NCBI RefSeq assembly: GCF_004329715.1
Contig: NZ_JXSY01000002.1
Coordinates: 124,001-188,000, forward strand
Direction of reading: 5' to 3'
Origin: Bowmanella sp. JS7-9
GTDB taxonomy: Bacteria > Pseudomonadota > Gammaproteobacteria > Enterobacterales > Alteromonadaceae
DNA length: 64,000 nucleotides
Position numbers and translations under genes: made by a program
Notes under the pieces: generated by a model
The model's input: the letters and a program-made list of their open reading frames with translations, nothing else
The model's database searches: none
What the model was told of the DNA's origin: nothing
Shown here: positions 19,476 to 28,775 of the stretch, piece after piece
How the letters are laid out: each line of letters opens with the position of its first letter
Numbering within the stretch: the first letter of the stretch is position 1

Positions 19476-22091
19476 ATGGCAGACGTATCCTTACAGAAAC
19501 TTGCCGGAGATATTGGCACTAGCTTGGACAAACTGATTCAACAGTTTGCCGATGCCGGGATCAAAAAATCCGCTGACGATCAGGTAACAGAAGAAGAGAA
19601 GAAACATCTTCTCGACTATTTAAGCAAACAACACGGTGGCGCGGCAGAGACCGAGCCAAAGCGTATGACGTTGCAGCGTAAGACTACCAGCACGTTGAAT
19701 ATTAATTCAGCCGGTAAGTCAAAAGCGGTAAAAGTTGAAGTACGTAAAACTCGTACATACGTAAAACGTAGCGATGCAGAAATTGCCCGTATGGCGGAAG
19801 AAGCCAAACGTGCAGAAGAAGAGCGTATCGCACAGCTGGAAGCCGAGCGTAAAGCCGCGGAAGAAGCCAAACGTGTAGCGGAAGAAAAAGCCAAAGCGGA
19901 AGCCGAAGCCCGTGCCAAACGTGCGGAAGAAGAAAAAGCCCGCCGTGAAGAGCAGAAGCGTAAGGCTGCTGAAGAAGAGAAAACGCTGAGCCCGGAAGAA
20001 ATCGCCGAGCGTCAGGCCGCTCAGGAAGAAGCGGAACGTATTCGTCAGCAACAAGAAGCGGAAGCAGCACGTAAATTAGCCGAAGAAACCCGTAAAGCGG
20101 AAGAAGCGGCACGTAAACTGGCTGAAGAAAACGAGCGTCGCTGGAAAGAAGAAGAAGAGCGTCGCAAACGCGCTGAAGCTGAAGAAGTGCACCTGCATTC
20201 AAACCGTTATGCGCAGGAAGCCGAAGACGAAGAAGATATGCAAGTAGAGCGTTCTAATCGTCGTCGCAAGCCGAAGAAACGCAAAGATGCGGCTTCCGGC
20301 CTTAAGCATGGCTTTAATATGCCAGCTCAACCGGTTGAGCGTATCGTGCGTATCAGTGCCACAGTGACGGTTGGCGAACTGGCTAACCGTATGGCGGTTA
20401 AAGCTAACGAAGTGATCAAAACCCTGTTCAAACTGGGTGAAATGGCCACCATCAACCAGGTTCTGGATCAGGACACTGCGGTTTTGGTTGTGGAAGAGAT
20501 GGGTCACAAGTACGAAATCGTAAATGAGAACGCGCTGGAAGATGAAATCCTGGCGCAGAGCTCTGAGAGCAAAGGTGAAGCGGAACACCGTGCGCCAGTG
20601 GTGACTATTATGGGTCACGTTGACCATGGTAAAACTTCACTGCTTGACTATATCCGTCGTAGCCAGGTGGCTTCTGGCGAAGCTGGTGGGATTACCCAGC
20701 ACATCGGTGCATACAGCGTAGAAACACCACGCGGTCGTATCGCGTTCCTGGATACTCCCGGACACGCGGCGTTTACCGCCATGCGTGCTCGTGGTGCCAA
20801 CGCAACGGATATCGTCGTACTGGTAGTGGCGGCTGACGATGGTGTAATGCCACAAACCAAAGAAGCCGTACAACACGCTCGTGCAGCTAACGTGCCGTTG
20901 ATCGTTGCGGTTAACAAAATGGATAAAGAAACTGCCGACCCGGAACGCGTGAAGAGCGAACTGTCACAGTTGGAAGTTATTTCCGAAGAGTGGGGCGGTG
21001 AGCACCAGTTCGTGAACGTATCGGCTAAAACCGGTATGGGCGTGGACGACCTGCTGGAAGCGATTGGTCTGCAAGCAGAAATGCTGGATCTGAAAGCGGC
21101 TAACACAGGCTCTGCGAAAGGTATCGTCATAGAATCTCGCCTGGATAAAGGCCGCGGTCCTGTGGCCACGGTGCTGGTTCAGGAAGGTGAACTGAAAGCC
21201 GGTGACATCCTGCTGTGTGGTCTGGAATATGGCCGTGTACGTGCGATGCGTGATGAAAATGGCCAGGAAGTGAAAACTGCTGGTCCGTCTACCCCGGTAG
21301 AAATCCTTGGCTTGTCAGGCGTGCCGGCTGCCGGTGACGACGCATTTGTTGTCGCTGATGAGCGTAAAGCCCGTGAAGTAGCGACTCGTCGCTCTATCAA
21401 GCAGCGTGAACTGAAACTGGCCAAACAGCATAAAGCGAAACTGGAAAACATGTTCGCGAATATGGAAGCTGGCGATGTCTCTGAACTGAACATCGTGATG
21501 AAAGCCGACGTACAGGGCTCTGTTGAAGCTATCTGTGATTCATTGCTGAAACTGTCTACCGACGAAGTGAAAGTCAACATCGTAGGTTCTGGCGTTGGTG
21601 GTATCACCGAGACGGATGCGTCTTTGGCTGCGGCATCAGGTGCGATTCTGGTTGGCTTTAACGTACGTGCGGACGCCTCTGCGCGTCGCGTAATCGAAGC
21701 AGAGCAGATTGACCTGCGCTATTACAGCGTTATCTATGATTTGATTGATGAAGTGAAACAGGCGATGAGCGGTATGCTGGCCCCTGAGTTCAAACAACAA
21801 ATCATTGGTCTGGCAGAAGTACGTGACGTATTCCGTTCACCGAAACTGGGCGCTATTGCAGGCTGTATGGTGACCGAAGGTATCGTTAAACGTAATAACC
21901 CAATTCGCGTACTGCGTGACAACGTGGTTATTTACGAAGGCGAGCTGGAATCACTGCGTCGCTTTAAAGACGATGTGCAGGAAGTACGTAATGGTATGGA
22001 ATGTGGTATCGGCGTTAAGAACTACAATGACGTGAAAGTGGGTGACCAAATCGAAGTATTTGAAGTCATCGAAGTCGCGCGTCAAATCTAA
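19476..22091 (+). CDS. infB: Translation initiation factor IF-2
   Basis: IF-2 is the GTPase that brings fMet-tRNA to the 30S subunit and promotes subunit joining. The 871-residue protein starts with the IF2-N domain (about 1-50). A long, highly charged Glu/Ala/Lys/Arg helical linker (about 100-270) follows, then a second IF2-N domain, the G domain (G1 GHVDHGKT at 380-387, then DTPGHAAF and NKMDK) and the C-terminal domains that bind fMet. The ribosome-binding site is AGGAGGAG. Internal starts giving shorter isoforms occur in E. coli; I did not find an obvious one here. Confidence 0.98.
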   Translation: MADVSLQKLAGDIGTSLDKLIQQFADAGIKKSADDQVTEEEKKHLLDYLSKQHGGAAETEPKRMTLQRKTTSTLNINSAGKSKAVKVEVRKTRTYVKRSDAEIARMAEEAKRAEEERIAQLEAERKAAEEAKRVAEEKAKAEAEARAKRAEEEKARREEQKRKAAEEEKTLSPEEIAERQAAQEEAERIRQQQEAEAARKLAEETRKAEEAARKLAEENERRWKEEEERRKRAEAEEVHLHSNRYAQEAEDEEDMQVERSNRRRKPKKRKDAASGLKHGFNMPAQPVERIVRISATVTVGELANRMAVKANEVIKTLFKLGEMATINQVLDQDTAVLVVEEMGHKYEIVNENALEDEILAQSSESKGEAEHRAPVVTIMGHVDHGKTSLLDYIRRSQVASGEAGGITQHIGAYSVETPRGRIAFLDTPGHAAFTAMRARGANATDIVVLVVAADDGVMPQTKEAVQHARAANVPLIVAVNKMDKETADPERVKSELSQLEVISEEWGGEHQFVNVSAKTGMGVDDLLEAIGLQAEMLDLKAANTGSAKGIVIESRLDKGRGPVATVLVQEGELKAGDILLCGLEYGRVRAMRDENGQEVKTAGPSTPVEILGLSGVPAAGDDAFVVADERKAREVATRRSIKQRELKLAKQHKAKLENMFANMEAGDVSELNIVMKADVQGSVEAICDSLLKLSTDEVKVNIVGSGVGGITETDASLAAASGAILVGFNVRADASARRVIEAEQIDLRYYSVIYDLIDEVKQAMSGMLAPEFKQQIIGLAEVRDVFRSPKLGAIAGCMVTEGIVKRNNPIRVLRDNVVIYEGELESLRRFKDDVQEVRNGMECGIGVKNYNDVKVGDQIEVFEVIEVARQI

Positions 22092-22109
22092 TCCATGACG
22101 CAATGATAA

Positions 22110-22137
22110 AAATGCTCAACTTCGGTTGGGCATTTTT
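22110..22137 (+). terminator. Intrinsic terminator after infB
   Basis: An 11-bp stem with one G-T wobble, AAATGCTCAAC (22110-22120) with GTTGGGCATTT (22125-22135), is capped by a stable TTCG tetraloop and followed by Ts. It lies before the MAPEG gene, which separates infB from rbfA. Confidence 0.88.
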
Positions 22138-22164
22138 GTCTGTAGAACCAAAAGGACAGTGTTT

Positions 22165-22566
22165 ATGCTATATCCAATGTTTGCCATGCTGTTATTAACC
22201 CTGACTGTGGGGGTAATACTGGGGCGTGCTCGCTTTAAAGCGGTGGCGCACAAGCGCATTAATCCGAAATATTTTCTGACCAACAGAGGATATGAGGTAC
22301 CGCAGGATTTAGCCCAGAAAGAGCGGAACTTCGCGAATCTGTTTGAAACACCGCCGTTATTTTACGTGGGTTGTACACTGGCACTGGCGCTGAATCTCGA
22401 AAGCGCTGGCCTATTATTTACGGCCTGGCTGTATGTGGTGTTGCGCGTTGCGCATTCGATTATTCACATTACCTATAATAATGTGTACCACCGCTTTTTT
22501 GCGTTTATCGGCTCGTTGTTAACCATTCTGGCAATCTGGCTGCAAGTCCTGTTGCTGGCCAGTTAA
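22165..22566 (+). CDS. MAPEG-family small membrane protein
   Basis: This is a 133-residue polytopic membrane protein with four hydrophobic segments. The ERNFANLFETPPLFYVGC segment, with its Arg-x-x-x-N-x-x-E-x-x-P pattern, is typical of the MAPEG superfamily (membrane-associated proteins in eicosanoid and glutathione metabolism). The bacterial substrate is unknown. AGGA lies 8 nt before the ATG at 22165. It sits between infB and rbfA, genes adjacent in E. coli, and directly after the infB terminator. It could therefore have its own promoter or depend on read-through. Confidence 0.75.
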   Translation: MLYPMFAMLLLTLTVGVILGRARFKAVAHKRINPKYFLTNRGYEVPQDLAQKERNFANLFETPPLFYVGCTLALALNLESAGLLFTAWLYVVLRVAHSIIHITYNNVYHRFFAFIGSLLTILAIWLQVLLLAS

Positions 22567-22593
22567 TTTGGCCTAATTGTTTGAGGTAATCAC

Positions 22594-23004
22594 ATGGCAA
22601 GAGAATTCTCACGCACGGATCGGGTTGCCCACCAGATCCACAAAGAAGTCGCGAGTATTTTGCAAAACGAATTTAAAAACCGCGATCCCCGTTTAGGGCT
22701 GGTCACGGTATCTGGCGCAGAAGTGTCGCGGGATCTGGCCTATGCCAAGGTGTTCGTAACGTTTTTTGAAAATGATCCGGAAAAAATTAAGCTGTATCTG
22801 GATATTCTGGAAGAAAACAAAGGCTTTGTACGCCAACTGTTATCCAAGCGTGTACGCATCCGTGCGGTACCTGCGCTGAAGTTCTATCAGGATACCTCGA
22901 TCACAGAGGGCATGCGTATCTCTAATCTGGTATCTGAGACGATCAGTAAAGACCGTCAACGCGCTGAGCAGGCCGGACGTAACATCGACGACGAACAGGA
23001 ATAA
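22594..23004 (+). CDS. rbfA: Ribosome-binding factor A
   Basis: RbfA is a KH-like 30S maturation and cold-shock factor acting on the 5' end of 16S rRNA. The 136-residue product has the N-terminal FSRTDRVAHQIHKEVA, the central DPRLGLVTVSGAEVSRDLAYAKV and FYQDTSITEGMRI. The ribosome-binding site is GAGGT, 7 nt upstream. truB begins 3 bp after its stop, as in E. coli. Confidence 0.97.
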   Translation: MAREFSRTDRVAHQIHKEVASILQNEFKNRDPRLGLVTVSGAEVSRDLAYAKVFVTFFENDPEKIKLYLDILEENKGFVRQLLSKRVRIRAVPALKFYQDTSITEGMRISNLVSETISKDRQRAEQAGRNIDDEQE

Positions 23005-23007
23005 TCC

Positions 23008-23943
23008 GTGGCAAAACGCAGAAAAGGCCGTGATATTGACGGCGTCATTTTGCTGGATAAGCCACTGGAAATCTCCTCCAATCAGGCGTTGCAAAAGGTC
23101 CGCGGTATTTTTAAGGCCAGCAAAGCTGGTCATACCGGCGCGCTGGATCCGCTCGCCACGGGGATGTTGCCCATTTGTTTGGGGGAGGCCACCAAGTTTT
23201 CGCAGTTCCTGCTTGACTCAGATAAGACCTATCTGACCACCGCAACCTTCGGAATTCGTACCAGTACCTGTGATGCAGATGGCGAGGTGGTAGATCAACA
23301 GCCAATTAATTTTGGCATGGATGAGCTACTGGCGGTGTTAGAACAGTTCCGCGGCCCAATCAAGCAGGTGCCTAGCATGTTCTCTGCCCTCAAACATCAG
23401 GGTAAACCGCTGTATTACTATGCTCGTCAGGGTATCGAGATTGAGCGCGAGGCGCGCGATATCGAGATATTTGCCCTGAATCTGCTCAGTTTTGATGGTA
23501 CCAACGCCGAGTTGGAAGTGCATTGCAGCAAAGGCACCTACATTCGCTCGCTGGTCGATGATATTGGTCAGGCGCTGGGTTGCTGTGCCTATGTGAGTAA
23601 ATTGCATCGCACCAAAGTGGCGGATTATCCGGTCGATAAAGTGGTCGATTTTGACACGCTGCAGGCGCTGCGCGAAACCATCAATGCTAATGGTGAGCAG
23701 GACTGGTCTGTGTTGGATAGCTGGCTACTGCCGATGGACAGTGCGGTCAGCCGTTTACCGGCCGTGCACGTTAGTGACGAAGACGCCGCACGTTTGCAAC
23801 ACGGTCAGCCGGTGGTGAATCCGGATGCCGGGGTGCAGGGTGCAACGCGTATCTACGTGCAGTCGACCGAACAGTTTATTGGTGTCGGCGAGGCGGGCGA
23901 TAAACTTGCTCCTAAACGTCTGGTGGTAACCGCGCAGAATTAA
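23008..23943 (+). CDS. truB: tRNA pseudouridine-55 synthase
   Basis: TruB makes the universal pseudouridine-55 in the T-loop of tRNAs. The 311-residue protein shows the catalytic motif [14 protein letters not shown] with nucleophile Asp47, the [11 protein letters not shown] segment and the [16 protein letters not shown] motif, plus a C-terminal PUA-like region. It begins with GTG at 23008, three bases after the rbfA stop, which suggests coupling. Confidence 0.97.
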   Translation: MAKRRKGRDIDGVILLDKPLEISSNQALQKVRGIFKASKAGHTGALDPLATGMLPICLGEATKFSQFLLDSDKTYLTTATFGIRTSTCDADGEVVDQQPINFGMDELLAVLEQFRGPIKQVPSMFSALKHQGKPLYYYARQGIEIEREARDIEIFALNLLSFDGTNAELEVHCSKGTYIRSLVDDIGQALGCCAYVSKLHRTKVADYPVDKVVDFDTLQALRETINANGEQDWSVLDSWLLPMDSAVSRLPAVHVSDEDAARLQHGQPVVNPDAGVQGATRIYVQSTEQFIGVGEAGDKLAPKRLVVTAQN

Positions 23944-23955
23944 CCCGCTGCGGCA

Positions 23956-23983
23956 TTGTTATTTGCGCGTAACGCTATATAAT
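23956..23983 (+). promoter_or_regulatory. Promoter for rpsO
   Basis: TTGTTA at 23956-23961 and a consensus TATAAT at 23978-23983 are spaced by 16 bp, with a G+C-rich ACGCGCT discriminator of the growth-rate-controlled type. The predicted leader of about 55 nt could hold the S15 autoregulatory structure known in E. coli. Confidence 0.75.
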
Positions 23984-24047
23984 ACGCGCTCCTGATTTTG
24001 GCTGAATTAGTGATCGGCTGAGATCCTTATCTACATTGGAGAAATTT

Positions 24048-24317
24048 ATGTCACTAAGTACTCAAGAAAAAGCACAGATTTTAGCTGACTTCGCAGTTAA
24101 AGAAGGCGACACAGGTTCACCTGAAGTTCAAGTTGCACTGTTGACTTTCAACATCAACAAACTGCAAGGTCACTTCTCAAGCCACAAGAAAGATCACCAC
24201 TCACGTCGTGGTCTGCTGCGCATGGTAAGCCAGCGTCGTAAAATGCTGGACTTCCTGAAAGGCAAAGATCAGGCACGTTACCAAGACCTGATCGCGCGTC
24301 TGGGTCTGCGTCGCTAA
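24048..24317 (+). CDS. rpsO: 30S ribosomal protein S15
   Basis: S15 is a primary 16S rRNA-binding protein that nucleates the platform of the 30S subunit and, in E. coli, represses its own translation. The 89-residue protein has the canonical [15 protein letters not shown] and [20 protein letters not shown] motifs. The start is the ATG at 24048 (MSLSTQEK), with GGAG 7 nt upstream; an in-frame upstream codon would add only MEKF. It is followed by a terminator and pnp, as in E. coli. Confidence 0.98.
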   Translation: MSLSTQEKAQILADFAVKEGDTGSPEVQVALLTFNINKLQGHFSSHKKDHHSRRGLLRMVSQRRKMLDFLKGKDQARYQDLIARLGLRR

Positions 24318-24331
24318 GACAAGCTTCAAAT

Positions 24332-24357
24332 AAAAGCACCTTCGGGTGCTTTTTTTG
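24332..24357 (+). terminator. Intrinsic terminator after rpsO
   Basis: A 9-bp stem, AAAAGCACC (24332-24340) with GGTGCTTTT (24345-24353), has a TTCG tetraloop and a T run. In E. coli the equivalent rpsO terminator is leaky and lets transcription reach pnp. Confidence 0.92.
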
Positions 24358-24380
24358 TATCTGCTTGTTTTTACGAAAAA

Positions 24381-24392
24381 TGCGCGCGCGCA
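24381..24392. repeat. Alternating CG palindrome upstream of pnp
   Basis: TGCGCGCGCGCA is a self-complementary alternating purine-pyrimidine tract. It lies just upstream of a possible pnp -10 element (TATACT, 24430-24435). It could form a strong RNA hairpin only if transcribed from rpsO. Confidence 0.5.
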
Positions 24393-24481
24393 CAGCTAAT
24401 TTGTACTGTGCAGGCACGGAGCGACTCGCTATACTATGCGCCGCGTTTAAAAGCGAAAATAGCAAAGATAAAGGATAAAAA

Positions 24482-26605
24482 GTGACTCCTATTACTAAAA
24501 CATTTCAATACGGTAAACACACCGTAACTCTGGAAACAGGCGTAATCGCCCGTCAGGCAACTGCCGCTGTATTAGCTAGCATGGACGATACGTCGGTGCT
24601 GGTAAGCGTTGTGGGTAAAAAAGAAGCCAAAGCCGATCAGGACTTCTTCCCATTAACTGTTAACTATCAGGAAAAAACCTACGCTGCGGGTAAAATCCCG
24701 GGTGGCTTCTTCAAGCGTGAAGGTCGTCCTTCTGAGAACGAAACCCTGACCGCGCGTCTGATTGACCGTCCAATCCGTCCATTATTCCCGGAAGGTTTCA
24801 AAAACGAAGTTCAGGTTGTTATCACAGTGGTATCTGCGAACCCTGAAATTCCAACCGACATCATCTCTATGATCGGTACCTCTGCTGCGCTGGCCATCTC
24901 TGGTATTCCATTCAACGGCCCAATTGGTGCGGCGCGTGTTGGTTACAAAGACGGCGAGTACCTGCTGAACACCCTGAACAGCGAAATGGCTGACAGCGAT
25001 TTGGATCTGGTTGTGGCCGGTACGCAAAATGCCGTACTGATGGTGGAATCAGAAGCGAAAATCCTGTCAGAAGACGTGATGCTGGGTGCGGTTGTATATG
25101 GTCACGACCAAATGCAAGCGGTTATCAACGCGGTTAACGAATTCGCCGCTGAAGTAAACACGCCTAAGTGGGACTGGCAAGCACCTGCAGAGAACACTGA
25201 ACTGAAAGACAAGATCAAAGCGCTGGCCGAAGCTGAAATGGCTGCTGCATACCAGATCTCTGACAAAATGGCGCGTAAAGACGCGGTCACTGCAGCCACG
25301 GACAAAGCGTTGGCCGCTCTGATTGCAGAAAATCCAGAACTGGATAGCAAAGAAGCCAGCAACCTGCTGCACGATCTGGAATCTGACGTAGTACGTTCAC
25401 GCATTCTGGCCGGCGAGCCACGTATCGACGGTCGTTCGCCGGATATGGTTCGCGCCCTGGCGGTGAGCACTGGTCTGCTGCCACGTACTCACGGTTCTGC
25501 ATTGTTCACCCGTGGTGAAACGCAGGCGTTGGTTGTGGCCACCCTGGGTACTGAGCGTGACGCGCAGATGATTGATGAGCTGACTGGCCTGACTAACAGC
25601 CGCTTCATGCTGCATTACAACTTCCCACCATACTGCGTGGGTGAAACCGGTATGATCGGTTCGCCTAAGCGTCGTGAAATCGGTCACGGTCGTCTGGCTA
25701 AGCGTGGTATTCAGGCGGTTATGCCAACTGAAGCTGAATTCCCGTACGTGGTACGTGTGGTGTCAGAAATCACTGAGTCAAACGGTTCTTCTTCAATGGC
25801 GTCTGTGTGCGGTACCTCTCTGGCTCTGATGGATGCCGGTGTACCAATCAAAGCTTCTGTTGCGGGTATTGCAATGGGTCTGGTGAAATCTGACGAAAAC
25901 TTCGTAGTCCTGTCAGACATTCTGGGTGACGAAGATCACCTGGGTGACATGGACTTTAAAGTGGCTGGTACCTCTGAAGGTGTTACTGCGCTGCAGATGG
26001 ATATCAAGATTGAAGGTATCACCAAAGAAATCATGCAAATCGCGCTGAAACAAGCTAAAGAAGCGCGTCTGCACATTCTGGGTGTGATGGATCAGGCCAT
26101 CAATGGTCACCGTGAAGAGCTGTCTGAATTCGCTCCACGTATCTACACCATCAAGATTGAGCAAGACAAGATCCGTGAAGTGATTGGTAAAGGCGGTGCA
26201 ACTATCCGTTCTATCACTGAACAATCTGAAACCAACATCGAAATCGAAGATGACGGTACTGTGAAAATCTTCGCTACCGAGCGTGCCAAAGCTGAAAAAG
26301 CAATCAGCATGATCGAAGCGGTAACGGCTGAAGTAGAAGCGGGCAAAACTTACCACGGTAAAGTAACCCGTATCGTTGATTTCGGTGCGTTTGTAGAAGT
26401 ACTGCCAGGTAAAGAAGGTCTGGTACACATTTCACAAATCGCTCACGAGCGCGTAAACAAAGTATCTGATTACCTGGAAATGGGTCAGATGGTTGACGTG
26501 AAAGTGATGGAAATCGACCGTCAGGGCCGAGTACGTCTGTCTATGAAAGAGCTGGTTGAAAAGCCAGCTCAGGAAGCAGCAGCGGAAGAGCCACAAGGCG
26601 AGTAA
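24482..26605 (+). CDS. pnp: Polyribonucleotide nucleotidyltransferase
   Basis: PNPase is the phosphorolytic 3'-5' exoribonuclease of the RNA degradosome. The 707-residue protein has two RNase PH-like domains (about 1-220 and 305-545) joined by a helical linker, then a KH domain (about 550-610, [15 protein letters not shown]) and an S1 domain (about 620-690, [25 protein letters not shown]). It begins with GTG at 24482; AAGGA lies 5 nt upstream. A TATACT about 45 bp upstream could give it its own promoter besides read-through from rpsO. Confidence 0.98.
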   Translation: MTPITKTFQYGKHTVTLETGVIARQATAAVLASMDDTSVLVSVVGKKEAKADQDFFPLTVNYQEKTYAAGKIPGGFFKREGRPSENETLTARLIDRPIRPLFPEGFKNEVQVVITVVSANPEIPTDIISMIGTSAALAISGIPFNGPIGAARVGYKDGEYLLNTLNSEMADSDLDLVVAGTQNAVLMVESEAKILSEDVMLGAVVYGHDQMQAVINAVNEFAAEVNTPKWDWQAPAENTELKDKIKALAEAEMAAAYQISDKMARKDAVTAATDKALAALIAENPELDSKEASNLLHDLESDVVRSRILAGEPRIDGRSPDMVRALAVSTGLLPRTHGSALFTRGETQALVVATLGTERDAQMIDELTGLTNSRFMLHYNFPPYCVGETGMIGSPKRREIGHGRLAKRGIQAVMPTEAEFPYVVRVVSEITESNGSSSMASVCGTSLALMDAGVPIKASVAGIAMGLVKSDENFVVLSDILGDEDHLGDMDFKVAGTSEGVTALQMDIKIEGITKEIMQIALKQAKEARLHILGVMDQAINGHREELSEFAPRIYTIKIEQDKIREVIGKGGATIRSITEQSETNIEIEDDGTVKIFATERAKAEKAISMIEAVTAEVEAGKTYHGKVTRIVDFGAFVEVLPGKEGLVHISQIAHERVNKVSDYLEMGQMVDVKVMEIDRQGRVRLSMKELVEKPAQEAAAEEPQGE

Positions 26606-26619
26606 TTCAACAACATTAA

Positions 26620-26644
26620 AAAAGGCGCGTTCAGCGCCTTTTTT
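26620..26644 (+). terminator. Intrinsic terminator after pnp
   Basis: A 9-bp stem, AAAAGGCGC (26620-26628) with GCGCCTTTT (26634-26642), has a GTTCA loop and T tail. It lies only 12 bp before the next start codon, so that gene is probably read by leakage. Confidence 0.88.
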
Positions 26645-26655
26645 GTGGGCTAAAT

Positions 26656-27090
26656 ATGGTAATTGTAGAAACGCGCGACATCGATGTGCTGTTAGATGTG
26701 CACCGCCACATTCCGGAGCTGGCCGCCACTGCTGATAAGGACAGGTATCAACAGCGTCTGGCAGAGCTGGAATGGTTGGGCTTGGTGGCCTATGAAAATG
26801 GCCAGTTAGTCGGGTTTAAACTGGGTTACGGGCTAAACCCGCTGACATTTTATAGCTGGTTAGGAGGTGTAGTGCCGGCTTTCCGTCGCAGTGGTGTAGC
26901 GCAGAAACTGCTGGACGCGCAGGAGCAATGGGCGAAAGCACAGGGCTACGACATCATAGAAGTCAAAACCCGTGGTGAATTTAGTGCGATGCAGGCATTT
27001 TTACAGCGTAATCAGTATGGCTTTGTCATGACCTATCAAAGCGATGAATACGCAGATGAACGACTTATATACCGTAAGCGACTTGTTTAA
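26656..27090 (+). CDS. GNAT-family N-acetyltransferase
   Basis: This is a 144-residue single-domain GNAT protein, which would transfer an acyl group from CoA to an amine on an unknown substrate. The central strand ending in YSWLGGVVPAFRRSGVAQKLLDAQEQWAKAQGY contains the acetyl-CoA-binding V-P-x-x-R-x-x-G-V/I-A pattern and following helix, and IIEVKTRGEFSAMQAFLQRNQYGF is the conserved C-terminal strand-helix. It starts directly after the pnp terminator and has no clear promoter. In E. coli nlpI follows pnp, so this gene and the next one are extra here. Confidence 0.85.
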   Translation: MVIVETRDIDVLLDVHRHIPELAATADKDRYQQRLAELEWLGLVAYENGQLVGFKLGYGLNPLTFYSWLGGVVPAFRRSGVAQKLLDAQEQWAKAQGYDIIEVKTRGEFSAMQAFLQRNQYGFVMTYQSDEYADERLIYRKRLV

Positions 27091-27096
27091 AAACTA

Positions 27097-27149
27097 GGCA
27101 GTTGATACTGCTCGGAGTAGAGTCTGAGGGATTGCCTCGGTAGACTGCC
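27097..27149 (+). other. Possible structured leader upstream of the carbonic anhydrase gene
   Basis: The leader can form competing hairpins. AGTCTGAGG (27121-27129) pairs with CCTC (27135-27138) and AGACT (27142-27146), while GGCAGT (27097-27102) can pair with ACTGCC (27144-27149). No T run follows, so it is not a terminator. Function is unknown, and it may be chance. Confidence 0.25.
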
Positions 27150-27176
27150 CCCAACGTTTTCAGGAATAACAATAAT

Positions 27177-27791
27177 ATGGTTGATGCACAAACGGCGCTT
27201 GCGCACTTAAAGCAGGGAAATCAGCGATTTATCTCCGCATTGCAGGGCGATGAATGGCTAATGAAGCGCCCCCGTATTAGTAGCGCAGAGCAGGGCCAAC
27301 AGCCATTTGCGATTATTCTGGGCTGTTCTGACTCACGGGTGCCCGCCGAAATGGTTTTCGATCAGGGCCTGGGTGACCTGTTTGTTATTCGAGTTGCCGG
27401 TAATATCGTGCAGCCATCGCAGATTGGTAGCGTGGAATTCGCCGCCGCACAATTTGCTACTCGTTTGGTGGTGGTGATGGGGCATACCCATTGTGGCGCG
27501 ATCAAAGCCACCGTGGAGGAGTTGAGTCGCCCGTCGGAGTCGCAGTCGCCAAATCTTAAAGTTATCGTGGATAAAATCGCCCCGGCGGTTAAGCCACTGT
27601 TACAAAACGCCTGTCAGTGCGATAAAGACACCTTACTGGCCAAAGCGGTACGCGCCAATGTGCATACCTCGGTTGAACAGCTTCGTCATGGTTCAGCCAT
27701 ATTGGAGCAACTCATCGCCAATGAAGACCTGATGATCGTCGGGGCGGAATATGACATCGAAACCGGCAAAGTAATCTTTTTCGAAGATTAA
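27177..27791 (+). CDS. Beta-class carbonic anhydrase
   Basis: It interconverts CO2 and bicarbonate in the cytoplasm. The 204-residue protein has the beta-class zinc ligands Cys50, His103 and Cys106 (in ILGCSDSRVPAE and MGHTHCGAI) and the Asp52-Arg54 dyad. The RVAGNIV segment is also typical. The length is near that of E. coli Can (220) or CynT (219). It sits between the GNAT gene and nlpI as a single gene with an 86-bp leader. Confidence 0.93.
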   Translation: MVDAQTALAHLKQGNQRFISALQGDEWLMKRPRISSAEQGQQPFAIILGCSDSRVPAEMVFDQGLGDLFVIRVAGNIVQPSQIGSVEFAAAQFATRLVVVMGHTHCGAIKATVEELSRPSESQSPNLKVIVDKIAPAVKPLLQNACQCDKDTLLAKAVRANVHTSVEQLRHGSAILEQLIANEDLMIVGAEYDIETGKVIFFED

Positions 27792-27875
27792 CCGCGCGAT
27801 TATCCATATCACTGGATGATCCACGGCGCACCTCTTGGTATAGTGCGGTGCATACCGGTAACAAAAGAGTCTTTT

Positions 27876-28766
27876 ATGAAGCTATCGCAAGCCCTGCTGA
27901 TTGGCACATTGGGAATAATCAGTGCCTGTTCCAGCACGCAAGGGCCTTCGGCTGGCAATCAGATGGGAAATCTGATCCTGGCGGAACCTGCAAAAGCCGA
28001 TATGCGCGTGCAAATGGCGGTCGCTCGCCTGACCGAAATCCTCAATCGCGCCGATATTCCTGAGCCACAAAAAGCCGAATTGTATTACCAGCGTGGTGTT
28101 TACTATGACAGTGTCGGCCTTAATGGCATGGCAATGTACGACTTTACCCGTGCCGTACGCCTGAATCCAAAACTGGCCGAAGCCTATAATTTTTTGGGGA
28201 TCCATTACACTCAACAGCAGGAATTCGTTGAGGCCTATACCTACTTTGACTCGGCACTAGAAATCGACCCAGAGCATGCATACGCGTTTTTAAATCGTGG
28301 TATTGCGCTTTATTACGGTGGCCGTGCCGATCAGGCGTTAAAAGATTTCGACTTGTTCTATCAACAGGACCATAGCGATCCTTATCGTGTGCTGTGGCAC
28401 TACATGGCCGATAGCCATATGGATCCGGTTAACGCCAAACAAACCTTACGCAACCAGCGCGCCCAACTGGACAATAGTAACTGGGCAACGCATCTGGTCG
28501 ATTTTTATCTGGGTGATGTGTCAGAAAGTCAGTTGCTTAATCTGCTAACTGAAGGACTGGCTAACCAGCAGCAACTGAATAATCGCCTGTGTGAAGCCTA
28601 TTTTTACCTGGGCAAATACTTTGCTGACGCAGGTGCACAGGGTAAAGCCAGTAATTATTTCAAAGCTGCGCTGAGTACCAATGTGTATGACTTTGTCGAG
28701 CACCGTTATGCGCGCCTCGAGCTGGACCTGATGCGCGAACGCAGCATTCCGGATTTGCACAAATAA
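27876..28766 (+). CDS. nlpI: TPR lipoprotein NlpI
   Basis: NlpI is an outer-membrane lipoprotein adaptor that, in E. coli, scaffolds peptidoglycan hydrolases and the protease Prc. The 296-residue product (E. coli 294) has a type II signal peptide with lipobox ISAC (lipidated Cys18). Tetratricopeptide repeats follow (for example AELYYQRGVYYDSVGLNGMA, then AEAYNFLGIHYTQQQEFVEA and AYAFLNRGIALYYGGRADQA). I start it at the ATG at 27876 because the signal peptide begins there; the open frame upstream is not signal-like. A TATAGT about 40 bp upstream could be its -10. Its place after pnp, with two genes between, matches E. coli synteny. Confidence 0.95.
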   Translation: MKLSQALLIGTLGIISACSSTQGPSAGNQMGNLILAEPAKADMRVQMAVARLTEILNRADIPEPQKAELYYQRGVYYDSVGLNGMAMYDFTRAVRLNPKLAEAYNFLGIHYTQQQEFVEAYTYFDSALEIDPEHAYAFLNRGIALYYGGRADQALKDFDLFYQQDHSDPYRVLWHYMADSHMDPVNAKQTLRNQRAQLDNSNWATHLVDFYLGDVSESQLLNLLTEGLANQQQLNNRLCEAYFYLGKYFADAGAQGKASNYFKAALSTNVYDFVEHRYARLELDLMRERSIPDLHK

Positions 28767-28775
28767 ACCATCACT

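Noticed and set aside
19600-20220. Long antisense open frames opposite the infB linker
   Set aside because: They mirror the repetitive GAA/GCC-rich codons of the charged IF-2 linker; composition is Leu/Pro/Arg biased, with no ribosome-binding site.
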